In this document: positions 41,350-49,693 of the stretch, one piece after another | Layout of the letters: every line of letters starts with the position of its first letter | Position numbering within the stretch: position 1 is the stretch's first letter | From: Roseiarcus sp963748545 | Lineage (GTDB): Bacteria; Pseudomonadota; Alphaproteobacteria; Rhizobiales; Beijerinckiaceae | NCBI GenBank assembly: GCA_963748545.1 | Contig: CAVVJO010000041.1 | Span: forward strand, 1-64,000 | Reading direction: 5' to 3' | Length of the DNA stretch: 64,000 nucleotides | Notes under the pieces: model-generated | The model's input: the letters and a program-made list of their open reading frames with translations, nothing else | What the model was told of the DNA's origin: nothing | Databases searched by the model: none | Program-made: the position numbers and the translations under genes

Positions 41350-42333
41350 CTATTTTTTCTGCAAAGTGGGTTTGGGGACAGGAAGAACGGCGGCGCGGAC
41401 GCGCAGCCGGGTGAAAGCGTCCACGACGCCAAGAAGCGCGAGGACGGGCAGGGTGTATTGCGTCCGCAACAGGCAACACGCGTAGAGCGCGACGAGCATC
41501 AGCAGCCGCAGCTTGAGGCCGCGCGACAGCGCATGCGCGACCGCGAGTCCCTGGAAGGCGAAAGCCGCCCCGAGCCCGGCGGCGACGATGCTCAGATATT
41601 GCGCCGTCGGGTTCCCCAGCACCCAGGCCGCCGCCCCGCAAGCGATCGCGACGAGCCCGAGCGGAGCGGGGAGCCACAGCGAGGTCGGCAGGTCGAGCCA
41701 CGGCCTGGCCAGCCGATGGGACAATTGAACCGAGCGCGCCGCGGCGTAGAGGTTGACGCACAGCATCAACAGCGTGGAGCCGGCGATCGCCGCCGGACCG
41801 ATCCGAACAAGCGTCGTGGCGAAGGCTTTCGCCGCTTCGCCGTCGCCCGCGTCGTCGAGCGCGTCGGCCGCAAGCGACGCCAGCGCCTGCGTCACCGCCG
41901 CGGCGCCGCCAGCGTAGCCGTGATAGATCGCGATCACCGTCGTGAGCACAGCCGTCGCGCCGATCATCCCGATGACCGCGGCCAGCGTGACGATCGCGCC
42001 GATCGTGGGGAACGGCGGCAATCCCGAAAAGCGGCGCGGGAGATAGCGGGCGACCGGGGTCACGACGAAAGCCGCCAGCAGCCAGGCCGGGAAAGCGACC
42101 GAGGCCGCAAACAGCATGCCCGACAGCGGCTCGGCGATGACGCTCAGTCCGGCCACCGACGCGGCCGCCGCGATCGCGCCGGCGTCCAGCCCCCAGCCCA
42201 TGGTCGCGATCATGATCGGCAACGGCGCGAGATAGGCGAGCAGCATCGCCACAGCGCTCGCTTCGGCGCTGACCGCGAAGAGGAAGGCGGCGGCGCATCC
42301 TGCGCCAAAGGCGACGGCGTATCGCTGAAGCAT
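41350..42333 (-). CDS. DUF2232 integral membrane protein
   Basis: A 327-aa polytopic membrane protein with about eight hydrophobic helices (for example YAVAFGAGCAAAFLFAVSAE, IAAAASVAGLSVIAEPL, LTTVIAIYHGYAGGAAAV and LLMLVALYACCLL). DUF2232 proteins resemble YybS and ECF-type S components but their substrate is unknown. It sits between rpsR and rplI, a conserved position in Hyphomicrobiales. Its stop is nine bases from rplI, so they are probably co-transcribed. Confidence 0.87.
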   Translation of the reverse strand: MLQRYAVAFGAGCAAAFLFAVSAEASAVAMLLAYLAPLPIMIATMGWGLDAGAIAAAASVAGLSVIAEPLSGMLFAASVAFPAWLLAAFVVTPVARYLPRRFSGLPPFPTIGAIVTLAAVIGMIGATAVLTTVIAIYHGYAGGAAAVTQALASLAADALDDAGDGEAAKAFATTLVRIGPAAIAGSTLLMLCVNLYAAARSVQLSHRLARPWLDLPTSLWLPAPLGLVAIACGAAAWVLGNPTAQYLSIVAAGLGAAFAFQGLAVAHALSRGLKLRLLMLVALYACCLLRTQYTLPVLALLGVVDAFTRLRVRAAVLPVPKPTLQKK

Positions 42334-42359
42334 GGCGCTGTCCCGCTGATGGGCGGTTA

Positions 42360-42381
42360 GGCGACGGGAAAACCCGTCGCC
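42360..42381. terminator. Hairpin between rpsR and DUF2232
   Basis: GGCGACGGG-AAAA-CCCGTCGCC is a perfect 9-bp stem. No T-run follows on the minus strand. It may partly terminate or stabilise the ribosomal transcript. Confidence 0.5.
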
Positions 42382-42441
42382 AACTGCCGCCGCGAACGAT
42401 ACGAGTCCGAACGCAGCGGTTTCGTGGCTAACAAGAGGCCG

Positions 42442-42678
42442 TTAGCGGATGACGTAGGGCAGCAACCCCAGGAAGCGGGCGCGCTTGATCGCCTGGGCGA
42501 GTTCGCGCTGCTTGATGGCGCTGACCGCGGTGATCCGGGACGGCACGATCTTGCCGCGCTCCGAAATGTAGCGCGACAGCAAGCGGGTGTCCTTGTAGTC
42601 GATCTTCGGCGCGTTGGCGCCCGAGAACGGGCAGGACTTGCGGCGGCGATAGAAGGGGCGGCGGGGCGCGGCGGCCAT
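42442..42678 (-). CDS. rpsR: 30S ribosomal protein S18
   Basis: A 78-aa ribosomal protein. FYRRRKSCPFSGANAPKIDY and KDTRLLSRYISERGKIVPSR with ITAVSAIKQRELAQAIKRAR are canonical S18 sequence. It pairs with S6 in the platform of the 30S subunit. The start overlaps the rpsF stop by one base (TGATG). Length is normal. Confidence 0.97.
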   Translation of the reverse strand: MAAAPRRPFYRRRKSCPFSGANAPKIDYKDTRLLSRYISERGKIVPSRITAVSAIKQRELAQAIKRARFLGLLPYVIR

Positions 42679-43136
42679 CAGATTGCTCCCACGTTCGAAT
42701 CTTCACGCGGACGGCGCGGCGGACGGTCGCCGCGGTCTCCCCGATCACGATCGCCGCGATCCGGCCGGTCGCCGCGGGGTCCGCGCGGGCCGCGGTCGTC
42801 GCGGTCAGATTCCTCACGCTTGCGCAGCATGGCCGATGGGCCGGCTTCGTGCTCGTCGACGCGGATCGTGAGATAGCGGATCACGTCTTCGTTGATGCCG
42901 AGCGTGCGCTCCAGCTCCACGACCGCCTCGGATGGGGCGGAGATGTTGAGCAGAGTGAAGTGCGCCTTGCGGTTCTTTTTGATCCGATAAGCGAGCGACT
43001 TCAGCCCCCAGGGCTCCACCTTGGTGACCGCTCCGCCAAGCCCGGCGATTTTCGTCTTGATCGTTTCTGTCAGCGCCTCGACTTGCTGCGCTGTCACATC
43101 CTGGCGCGCCAGGAAAATGTGCTCATAGAGAGCCAT
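42678..43136 (-). CDS. rpsF: 30S ribosomal protein S6
   Basis: A 152-aa S6 with core MALYEHIFLARQDVTAQQVE and GLKSLAYRIKKNRKAHFTLL. The C-terminus is extended by an Arg/Asp/Gly-rich tail (DDRGPRGPRGDRPDRGDRDR), common in Alphaproteobacteria and probably disordered. ATG at 43136 has AAGGA eight bases upstream. The longer ORF to 43223 adds unrelated residues. It is first in rpsF-rpsR-DUF2232-rplI. Confidence 0.96.
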   Translation of the reverse strand: MALYEHIFLARQDVTAQQVEALTETIKTKIAGLGGAVTKVEPWGLKSLAYRIKKNRKAHFTLLNISAPSEAVVELERTLGINEDVIRYLTIRVDEHEAGPSAMLRKREESDRDDRGPRGPRGDRPDRGDRDRGDRGDRPPRRPREDSNVGAI

Positions 43137-43442
43137 CTCGTGCCTTTCCTTCAACTCGCGTCCCGCGCGGAGCCCTTCGAGCCCGGGAAAGGCTCGAATC
43201 GGATCATTCGAAGGCGGGAACACGGGAAGCCGGGCCGTTTCAAAGCCCTGCCGCGCAATCGCGCAGCCTTCCGTTCAGCCCCCGGCGGGACACAACGAAG
43301 CGGGGCTCATACAGGCGGAACGCGGCTTCCGCAAGGCCGCTCTGCAAAAATTCGCCAGCCGGGACGAGCGAGGAACAAGCCCGCAGAGCCCGCGTTGGCC
43401 CCCCGACGGGCGGCCGACGCCCGAAACCCGGAGACGAACCCC
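43137..43442. other. 306-bp divergent intergenic region
   Basis: It separates rpsF (minus) from the DUF892 gene (plus). It contains the EcfG promoter at 43372-43396. The rpsF promoter must lie at 43140-43260, but no clear consensus is visible. No gene is supported. Confidence 0.6.
43372..43396 (+). promoter_or_regulatory. EcfG-type promoter of the DUF892 gene
   Basis: GGAAC at 43372-43376 and CGTT at 43393-43396 with a 16-base spacer, 46 bases upstream of the start. Spacing is identical to that before csbD. Confidence 0.72.
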
Positions 43443-43946
43443 ATGGGCCTTTTCACCAAAGACATCAAGACAATGGACGACCTGTTCGTGCACCAGCTGC
43501 AAGACATCTACTATGCGGAGAAGCGGATTGTCGGGGCGCTTCCGGACATGATCGCCAAGGCGACCACGCCGGAACTGCGCACCGCGTTCCAGTCGCATCT
43601 CGGCGAAACCAAGACCCACGTCAGCCGGCTCGAACAGGTGTTCAAGATGTACGGGACGCAGCCGAAGGCGGTGGACTGTCCCGCGATCGACGGGATCGTG
43701 GAGGAGGCCGACGAGGTCGCGGGCGAGGTCGACGACAACGGCGTTCTCGACGCCGCCTTGATCGCGGCGGGACAGTCGGTGGAGCACTACGAGATCGCGC
43801 GCTACGGCACGCTGATCGCCTGGGCGAAAACGCTCGGGCGCGACGACTGCGCCAGCGTGCTTTCCGAGACCCTCGCCGAGGAAAAGGCCGCCAACAGCAA
43901 ACTCACGGCGCTCGCGGAGCAGGGCGTCAATCGCGCGGCCCTCTGA
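43443..43946 (+). CDS. DUF892 (YciE/YciF-type) ferritin-like protein
   Basis: A 167-aa four-helix protein of the DUF892 family, with MDDLFVHQLQDIYYAEKRIV at the start and repeated E-x-x-x-H-like metal-ligand candidates (ETKTHVSRLEQVF, SVEHYEIARYGTLIAWA, ETLAEEKAANSKL). Such ferritin-like stress proteins are induced by osmotic and general stress; the activity is unproven. The EcfG promoter upstream supports general-stress control. ATG at 43443 follows CCGGAGACGAACCCC. A hairpin follows 26 bases after the stop. Confidence 0.9.
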   Translation: MGLFTKDIKTMDDLFVHQLQDIYYAEKRIVGALPDMIAKATTPELRTAFQSHLGETKTHVSRLEQVFKMYGTQPKAVDCPAIDGIVEEADEVAGEVDDNGVLDAALIAAGQSVEHYEIARYGTLIAWAKTLGRDDCASVLSETLAEEKAANSKLTALAEQGVNRAAL

Positions 43947-43972
43947 CGTCTCATGTCGAAGCGCCAAACGGA

Positions 43973-43997
43973 AGGGCGGCCCAACGCGGGCCGCCCT
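43973..43997. terminator. Bidirectional hairpin between DUF892 and the KGG-fusion gene
   Basis: AGGGCGGCCC-AACGC-GGGCCGCCCT is a perfect 10-bp stem between convergent genes. T-runs are weak on both sides. Confidence 0.65.
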
Positions 43998-44030
43998 GAT
44001 GCTTAGCCGAGGATCAGAAGGGTGCGGCTA

Positions 44031-45521
44031 TTACCGCCGCTCCCAGCCGCGACGGGACGCCTCGGAGTGTCCCTCCGAATCGCCCGACCAGCCGCTGTTG
44101 CCGCGCGACGAGCTCGCGCGCTCGTCCTCGTCGTAGCGTCCGCTGCGCCGGCTCTCGTAGCCGCCGCCGTAACCGCCGCGCCGATCGTCGCTGTCGTGGC
44201 GAGTTGAGCGTTCGCTGTAGCGGCGGCCGTTGTCGTCCTCGTGACGACCCTGCGAGCGATGACCTTCGTCCCAGCCGCGCCGCGACGCCTCGGAATGACC
44301 CTCGCGGTCGCCGTACCAGCCGCTCTGGCCGTGGTCGGTATTGTCCCAGCCGCGACGCGACGCCTCGGCGTGGCCCTCGCGATCGCCGAACCAGCCGCTG
44401 CGGCCGTGATCGGGGCTTTCCCAGCCGCGGCGCGACGCTTCGGAATGACCTTCACGGTCGCCGTACCAGCCGCTTTGGCCGTGGTCGGAATTTTCCCACC
44501 CGCGGCGCGACGCCTCGGAATGGCCCTCGGAATCGCCGAACCATCCGCTCTGCCCGCTGCGGCCACGGCCGCCGTTGTCCGATCGCCGATCGTCGTCCTC
44601 ATATCGGCTGCGGCTCCGCCGCTCGTCGTCGTCGTAGCGGCTGCGTCCGCGATGTTCGTCTTCGCTCAGGAAGCGTCCGGCCTCATCGCGCTGCGGCATG
44701 CCGCGAGAACCGCTCCGGCCGTAGTCGCTGCGGCCGTAGCCGCGCTCGTCGTCCGAGGTAAACCGACCCTGTTCGTCGCGATCCCGCGATTGCGAGGAAT
44801 ACCTGGCCATATTGTAACTCTCCCGTTTCTCTTGCTGACGCCGGTTTGGAACAGAGAGGCGACGCGGCGCCAGCAATTCGATCGCCTCTCCGATCGTGGT
44901 GTCGTCGAGCCGCTCGAATCTCTGCTTGGCGCGTTCGAAACGGGACTCGATCTGGGAAACGGCGGCTCCCGCCGCCTCGATCGTCGACTCGACAGTCTGA
45001 TAAAAGCCGTCCTGCTCGTCGGCGCGCAGAAGCGCTGCAAAAGCGTTGGCGAGCGCCTCGAGCTCCGCCTGTTGCGCGCCGCGGCCTTCCTCGAGCAGAT
45101 TGACCAGCAGGAAATTGAGGAGATCCTTGCGGATCTGGGACGACGCCAGGGACTCGGCGACCTCATCTCTCTTTTGCGGCGCGGCGTTGAACACCTCGCG
45201 CACGACGATCTCGTGCGGAAGCCAGGCCGCCGCGAATTGGCGCGCAATCTCGCTGGCGTTGGCCGAGCCTGCCGAGCGCTTGTCGAGGACGGCCTGCATC
45301 GCGCGATGCTGACCTTTCATCCGCTCGACAACTGACGACCCTTGCGAAGCCTGGCGCTTCGAGGCGCTCTCCTGGGTTGCGCCCTTGCTTTCGGTCGGGG
45401 TGGCGGCGGAGGCCGATTGAACGCCAGATCCTAAGACGCCGTTTTGCGACGCTGACGGATCGGACGTTTGTTTGTCGCTCGACTTATCGGAATCGTTGGA
45501 CGAAGTGGGCAATCGGGCCAT
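44031..45521 (-). CDS. Hemerythrin-like/DExGRF/KGG-repeat fusion protein
   Basis: A 496-aa ORF with two parts. Residues 1 to about 235 (from MARLPTSSNDSDKSS) hold a Ser/Gln-rich leader and a hemerythrin-like helical domain (VVERMKGQHRAMQAVLDKR ... WLPHEIVVREVFNAAPQKRDEV, in separate helices). Then MARYSSQSRDRDEQGRFTSD begins a low-complexity stretch with two DExGRF motifs and five SGW(F/Y)GD(S/R)EGH(S/A)EASRRGW motifs, similar to stress-induced KGG-type repeats. An RBS-like GGGAGAG and ATG at 44810 stand before the second part, so it looks like two ancestral genes joined in frame, or two overlapping products. Start at 45521 has GAGGAGCG upstream. An EcfG promoter precedes it. Confidence 0.75.
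   Translation of the reverse strand: MARLPTSSNDSDKSSDKQTSDPSASQNGVLGSGVQSASAATPTESKGATQESASKRQASQGSSVVERMKGQHRAMQAVLDKRSAGSANASEIARQFAAAWLPHEIVVREVFNAAPQKRDEVAESLASSQIRKDLLNFLLVNLLEEGRGAQQAELEALANAFAALLRADEQDGFYQTVESTIEAAGAAVSQIESRFERAKQRFERLDDTTIGEAIELLAPRRLSVPNRRQQEKRESYNMARYSSQSRDRDEQGRFTSDDERGYGRSDYGRSGSRGMPQRDEAGRFLSEDEHRGRSRYDDDERRSRSRYEDDDRRSDNGGRGRSGQSGWFGDSEGHSEASRRGWENSDHGQSGWYGDREGHSEASRRGWESPDHGRSGWFGDREGHAEASRRGWDNTDHGQSGWYGDREGHSEASRRGWDEGHRSQGRHEDDNGRRYSERSTRHDSDDRRGGYGGGYESRRSGRYDEDERASSSRGNSGWSGDSEGHSEASRRGWERR
44250..44549 (-). repeat. Tandem 75-bp coding repeat, four units
   Basis: Four units of 25 codons each encode SGW(F/Y)GD(S/R)EGH plus (S/A)EASRRGW and a short variable linker (ENSDHGQ, ESPDHGR, DNTDHGQ, DEGHRSQ). 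A fifth, separated motif ends the protein at 44031-44096. Confidence 0.85.
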
Positions 45522-45554
45522 GTAGCGCTCCTCGGCAGGTTGTTCTGCCTGAAA

Positions 45555-45579
45555 AACGCCTCGTCCGGCCGCCTGTTCC
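45555..45579 (-). promoter_or_regulatory. EcfG-type promoter of the hemerythrin/KGG gene
   Basis: On the minus strand GGAAC (45579-45575) and CGTT (45558-45555) are separated by 16 bases, 33 bases upstream of the start at 45521. It is the third site with identical spacing. Confidence 0.75.
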
Positions 45580-45690
45580 AACTAACCTACGGCAATGAAC
45601 ATTTATTATCTTACGATTTGGTAGGGTTTACTATAATAACCTCAGTCGTATTGGTGTACTTTGTTCTTCAATCGGATTGATTGACCTTGA

Positions 45691-46467
45691 TTAGATTGGT
45701 TCCGGAGCGCGGAACGACTGTATCGTATCTGTTACAAAGTCATATAATTTCCCGGTCTCGGCCCATTCCGGCGCGCAAATCTCCACAATCTTGGGCGCAA
45801 GGTCCTGCGGCGTTCGCAAGGATAACGGGTCCTCCCCAGGCATCGCCTTGGCGCGCATCAGCGTGCGTAGAGGTCCGGGATTGACCAGCATGACGCGCAC
45901 GTTCGAGGTGTTCTTCGTCTCGGCGGCGTAGGTGCGCGCGATCGCGTCGAGCGCGGCCTTCGACATGGCGTAGGCGCCCCAGTAGGCGCGCAAATCCGCG
46001 CGGCTTGCGGCGCCGGAGGTGATGAACGCCACCCGTCCCGCGGGCGCCCGGCGCAACAGCGGGTCGAGCGAACGGATCAGGCGCCAGTTGGCGGTCACGT
46101 TCACCGCGAGCACATCGTCCCAGTCCTTGGGATCGATGTGGTGCAGCGGCGACAGGACGCCGAGAATGCCGGCGTTGCCGACCAGGGCGTCGAGCTTGCC
46201 CCAGCGGCGATAAAGCGCCTCGCCGAGCCGGTCGAGCGCGGCGAAATCCCGCAGGTCCAGCGGCACGAGCGTCGCGGGGCTTTCCTCCCCAGGTCGCAGC
46301 GCGCGAATCTCGTCGTCCAACTCTTCGAGCGCGCCCTGCGTGCGCGCCAGCGCCACCACATGCGCGCCGGCGCGGGCGAAGGCGAGCGCCGCCGCGCGAC
46401 CGATGCCGCGCGAGGCGCCGGTCACCAGGACGATGCGGGAACTTTCGTCTTCAGCGGGCGCGTTCAT
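45691..46467 (-). CDS. Short-chain dehydrogenase/reductase
   Basis: A 258-aa SDR. The cofactor motif is VLVTGASRGIGRAAALAFARAG, followed by the NAG motif LVGNAGILG and the catalytic region FITSGAASRADLRAYWGAYAMSKAALD with Ser, Tyr and Lys in SxxxxxxxxxxxYxxxK order. The C-terminal VNPGPLRTLMRAKAMPGEDP is like that of YciK-type SDRs. Substrate unknown. ATG at 46467 with GGAG upstream is preferred over GTG at 46473. It is isolated, between the stress gene and ihfA. Confidence 0.92.
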   Translation of the reverse strand: MNAPAEDESSRIVLVTGASRGIGRAAALAFARAGAHVVALARTQGALEELDDEIRALRPGEESPATLVPLDLRDFAALDRLGEALYRRWGKLDALVGNAGILGVLSPLHHIDPKDWDDVLAVNVTANWRLIRSLDPLLRRAPAGRVAFITSGAASRADLRAYWGAYAMSKAALDAIARTYAAETKNTSNVRVMLVNPGPLRTLMRAKAMPGEDPLSLRTPQDLAPKIVEICAPEWAETGKLYDFVTDTIQSFRAPEPI

Positions 46468-46738
46468 CGACACTCCTCATCGCCTTTGCTAAGGTCGGGC
46501 AGATCGGGCAGGCGCGCGCGGTCTCAAGGTGGCGCGCCCGACGATTTGGGCCGGGGCAGGGCGTCGCGACGCAGTCAAAGCGTCTGCGAGCACGTTGTCT
46601 GCGGGCCCCGGTTATGGACTTGCGAGCGTGCAAAATAAAGTCCAGAACGACTATGAGGAAGCGTCGGGGCGACAGACCCGACAGGACAATTTTTGGGGGC
46701 TGGCGCGCTGACGCGACGCCATCGCATCGAGGCTCGAG

Positions 46739-47080
46739 ATGTCAAACGCAAGAAACGGTCGCGAACCCGGGAGGACCGTCACCCGCGCCGATTTGTCTGA
46801 GATCGTTTACCAGCGGGTGGGGCTGTCGCGAACCGAGTCCGCGGAGCTTGTCCAGTCCGTACTGGACGAGATCTGCGACGCGGCGGTGCGCGGGGAGACC
46901 GTCAAGCTGTCCGGGTTCGGCTCTTTCGTGGTCCGCTCAAAAGGGGAACGGATCGGCCGCAATCCGAAAACCGGCGTGGAGGTGCCGATTCTTCCGCGGC
47001 GGGTGATGGTCTTCAAGCCCTCCAACGTTCTGAAATCGAAAATCAACGGCCGAGAAGAGGGCGACGCCGCGAAAGACTAG
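46739..47080 (+). CDS. ihfA: Integration host factor subunit alpha
   Basis: A 113-aa HU/IHF-family DNA-bending protein. TVTRADLSEIVYQRVGLSR starts the helical dimer domain; SGFGSFVVRSKGERIGRNPK and TGVEVPILPRRVMVFKPSNVLK form the beta arm and tip with the intercalating Pro. IHF bends DNA at replication, recombination and transcription sites. It precedes a MerR-type gene, a conserved pair in Alphaproteobacteria. A hairpin-like sequence (46663-46682) followed by TTTTT lies upstream. Confidence 0.95.
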   Translation: MSNARNGREPGRTVTRADLSEIVYQRVGLSRTESAELVQSVLDEICDAAVRGETVKLSGFGSFVVRSKGERIGRNPKTGVEVPILPRRVMVFKPSNVLKSKINGREEGDAAKD

Positions 47081-47185
47081 GCGCCGCGTCTGGCGTTCGC
47101 GCATCGAACCGGCAATAGTGGCGACAGGAGCGGATTGCGCGCGCATGATTCGCTCCCTCGCCAACTGAGCGCGCGCGAGCACGAG

Positions 47186-47692
47186 ATGGAGAAGAGCCCA
47201 GGGGCCTTTCGAACGATCAGCGAAGTCGCCGATGCGATCGACCTTCCGCAACACGTGCTGAGGTTCTGGGAGACCCGGTTTCCGCAAATCCGGCCGCTGA
47301 AGCGGGCCGGGGGCCGGCGCTACTACCGGCCAGAGGACGTCGACCGTCTCAGGCTGATCAAGCGGCTGCTGTACGACGAAGGCTACACCATCAAGGGCGT
47401 CCAGAAACTGTTCAAGGAGCAGGGCGTGCAGGCTTTGACGGGCGGGGCGGTGGAGCCGCGGCTTGCGTTTTCCTCCCCAGAGCCGAGCGCTGAGCAAAGC
47501 GGGGAGGAGCCTCAGGCTGGGGCGGTTCGCCGGCCGGACCCGGTCGCACCGGCGGCGCCCGAGATCGAGCCCGCCTCGGAACTGCGGGCAGGGGCGGCCA
47601 TGTCCCGAGAGATCGCGGCGCTGCGCGGCGCGCTCGCCGACCTCGTGGAAGCGGCCCGCATCCTCGATTCTGCGCGTGCAAGCGAGGGATGA
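47186..47692 (+). CDS. MerR family transcriptional regulator
   Basis: A 168-aa regulator. The winged helix-turn-helix MerR domain is FRTISEVADAIDLPQHVLRF and WETRFPQIRPLKRAGGRRYY with RPEDVDRLRLIKRLLYDEGYT. The rest is low-complexity (Pro/Glu/Ala-rich) with a helical end. No Cys-based sensor is visible. The regulator next to ihfA and tRNA-Pro is widespread in Hyphomicrobiales; its targets are unknown. ATG at 47186 (GAG upstream) is chosen over 47135. Confidence 0.92.
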   Translation: MEKSPGAFRTISEVADAIDLPQHVLRFWETRFPQIRPLKRAGGRRYYRPEDVDRLRLIKRLLYDEGYTIKGVQKLFKEQGVQALTGGAVEPRLAFSSPEPSAEQSGEEPQAGAVRRPDPVAPAAPEIEPASELRAGAAMSREIAALRGALADLVEAARILDSARASEG

Positions 47693-47750
47693 ACTATCGC
47701 TCGCGGACGCATTGCCATCGCAACCCGCCTTCCCTATAAGGGCCGTCCGT

Positions 47751-47828
47751 CGGAGTGTAGCGCAGCCCGGTTAGCGCACTAGTCTGGGGGACTAGGGGTC
47801 GTGGGTTCGAATCCCGCCACTCCGACCA
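47751..47828 (+). tRNA. tRNA-Pro (anticodon GGG)
   Basis: Acceptor stem CGGAGTG/CACTCCG, TTCGAATC T-loop and encoded CCA are present. The anticodon loop CTGGGGG within the ACTAG/CTAGT stem gives anticodon GGG. It lies 58 bases after merR. Confidence 0.95.
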
Positions 47829-48112
47829 TTCAACCCCTGTCCGACCCGGACGCATGGGTGACAAACGTACCTAAGACATAGGCGACCACCTCGGGCCGAA
47901 TGGGTTGTCGAGGGGCTGCAAAGATTTCGGCTCCGGATCGACGAAGCCGAGATCGGCTCGGCGGCGCGGACCACGGCGGCCTTATCGGAGACGACAGGGA
48001 AGGGCCCGCGGCGCAGGCGCCGTTTCAGACGGGGCCGCGCCTGCCGCGGGGGCGTCCTCGACGTGGCGACCTCGTTCCCATACTCGCCAAAATGCTCTAG
48101 GACCAAGGCGCA

Positions 48113-49684
48113 ATGAGCCGCTTCTACATCACCACCGCGATCCCCTACGCCAATGGCGCGCCGCATATCGGCCACGCCTACGAGCGCATCGCCACGGACG
48201 CGATCCAGCGGTTCATGCGACTCGACGGCCGCGACACGCTTTTCGTCACCGGCATGGACGAATATGGCCTGAAGGTTCAGCAGACCGCGGCGCGCGAAGG
48301 CGTGACGCCGCAGGCCTTCGTCGACCGGGTCGCCGCCGAGTTCGAGGCGATGGGCGACCTGCTCAACGCGCGCGCCGACGACTTCGTGCGCACGACGCAG
48401 GCGCGCAACATCCGCGCCGCGCAGGCGATCTGGGAACGGATGGCGGCCAACGGCGATGTCTACCTGTCCAAGTACGCCGGCTGGTATTCGGTGCGCGACG
48501 AGGCCTATTTCGACGAGAGCGAACTCACGCCTGGCCCGGATGGCGGCAAACTCGCGCCGAGCGGCGCGCCGGTCGAGTGGGTCGAGGAGGAGAGCTGGTT
48601 CTTTCGTCTGTCGGCCTACGCCGATAAGCTTCTCGCCCATTATGCGGCCAACCCCGACTTCGTCACGCCGGAGAAGTATCTCAACGAGATCGTCGCCTTC
48701 GTGAAGCGCGGTCTTCTGGACCTATCGATCAGCCGCGCCACCCTCGCGTGGGGCACGCCGGTACCGGGCGATCCGAAGCACGTCATGTATGTCTGGGTCG
48801 ACGCGCTGACCAACTACATCACCGCGACCGGCTTCCCCGACGCCGATGCGCCCCGCGCAAAATTCTGGCCCGCCGACGCGCATGTCATCGGCAAGGACAT
48901 CACCCGCTTCCACGCCATTTACTGGCCCGCGTTCCTGATGTCGGCGGGCCTGCCCTTGCCGCGCCAGGTGGTGGTGCACGGCTTCTTGTTCAACCGCGGC
49001 GAGAAGATGTCGAAGTCGGTCGGCAACGTGGTGAGCCCGGCAAGCCTCGTTGCGTCCTATGGCCTCGATCCCGTTCGCTATTTCTTCGTCCGCGAGACGC
49101 CGTTCGGCCAGGACGGCAGCTATTCGCACGAGGCGATCGTCGCCCGGATGAACGCCGATCTCGCCAACGACATCGGCAATCTCGCCCAGCGCTCGCTCAG
49201 CATGATCGCCAAGAGCGGCGAGGGCAGGGTTCCCGACCCGACCGGCGCGGAGGCCTCGCCCGAGGATCTGGCCTTGCTCGCCCGCGCCGATGCGCTGATC
49301 GGCGAGGCGCGCCGGCACATGGCGACCTTCCAGATCCATGCTTACGTCGCCGCCGTGTTCGAGGTCGTGGCCGAGACGAACCGCTATTTCGCCAACGCCG
49401 AGCCCTGGAAGCTCGCCAAGACCGATCCGGCGCGGATGCGCCTCGTGCTCTACGTCACGATCGAGACGCTGAGGATCGCCGCGACGCTGTTGCAGCCGAT
49501 CATGCCCGGGAGCATGAGCAAGCTCCTCGACCTCCTGGCTGCGCCATCGGACGCGCGAAGCTTCGCATCGCTCGAAGCGGGCGAGTCGGCCGGGCGGCTC
49601 GACGCGCCGCATCGGCTGAAGCCAGGCGCGGCGTTGCCCGCGCCCACGGCCATCTTCCCCCGCTACGTCGAGCCCGAGGCCTAG
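48113..49684 (+). CDS. metG: Methionyl-tRNA synthetase
   Basis: A 523-aa class I synthetase charging tRNA-Met. The HIGH-type motif is ITTAIPYANGAPHIGHAYE and the KMSKS loop is FNRGEKMSKSVGN. TGMDEYGLKVQQTA and YVWVDALTNYITATG are characteristic. It lacks the C-terminal dimerisation domain and zinc-Cys knuckle, as is usual for this alphaproteobacterial form. It begins metG-tatD-MBL; tmk and holB, often upstream, are absent. ATG at 48113 is the only suitable start. Confidence 0.97.
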   Translation: MSRFYITTAIPYANGAPHIGHAYERIATDAIQRFMRLDGRDTLFVTGMDEYGLKVQQTAAREGVTPQAFVDRVAAEFEAMGDLLNARADDFVRTTQARNIRAAQAIWERMAANGDVYLSKYAGWYSVRDEAYFDESELTPGPDGGKLAPSGAPVEWVEEESWFFRLSAYADKLLAHYAANPDFVTPEKYLNEIVAFVKRGLLDLSISRATLAWGTPVPGDPKHVMYVWVDALTNYITATGFPDADAPRAKFWPADAHVIGKDITRFHAIYWPAFLMSAGLPLPRQVVVHGFLFNRGEKMSKSVGNVVSPASLVASYGLDPVRYFFVRETPFGQDGSYSHEAIVARMNADLANDIGNLAQRSLSMIAKSGEGRVPDPTGAEASPEDLALLARADALIGEARRHMATFQIHAYVAAVFEVVAETNRYFANAEPWKLAKTDPARMRLVLYVTIETLRIAATLLQPIMPGSMSKLLDLLAAPSDARSFASLEAGESAGRLDAPHRLKPGAALPAPTAIFPRYVEPEA

Positions 49685-49693
49685 GCGCTCCCC

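Noticed and set aside
40682..42360. Continuation of the galM frame across rplI and DUF2232
   Set aside because: It is the product of the galM frameshift reading into antisense sequence, with no family similarity.
43315..43430. Additional GGAAC at 43319 and 43223 as EcfG sites
   Set aside because: One has no CGTT partner and the other has a spacer of only 14 bases; the site at 43372 fits best.
46663..46692. GTCGGG/CCCGAC hairpin followed by TTTTT upstream of ihfA
   Set aside because: Only a 6-bp stem with a 12-base gap before the T-run and no upstream plus-strand gene to terminate; not strong enough to list.
47829..48112. Possible holB or island next to tRNA-Pro upstream of metG
   Set aside because: No reading frame with holB features, no integrase and no repeated tRNA end; treated as plain intergenic DNA.
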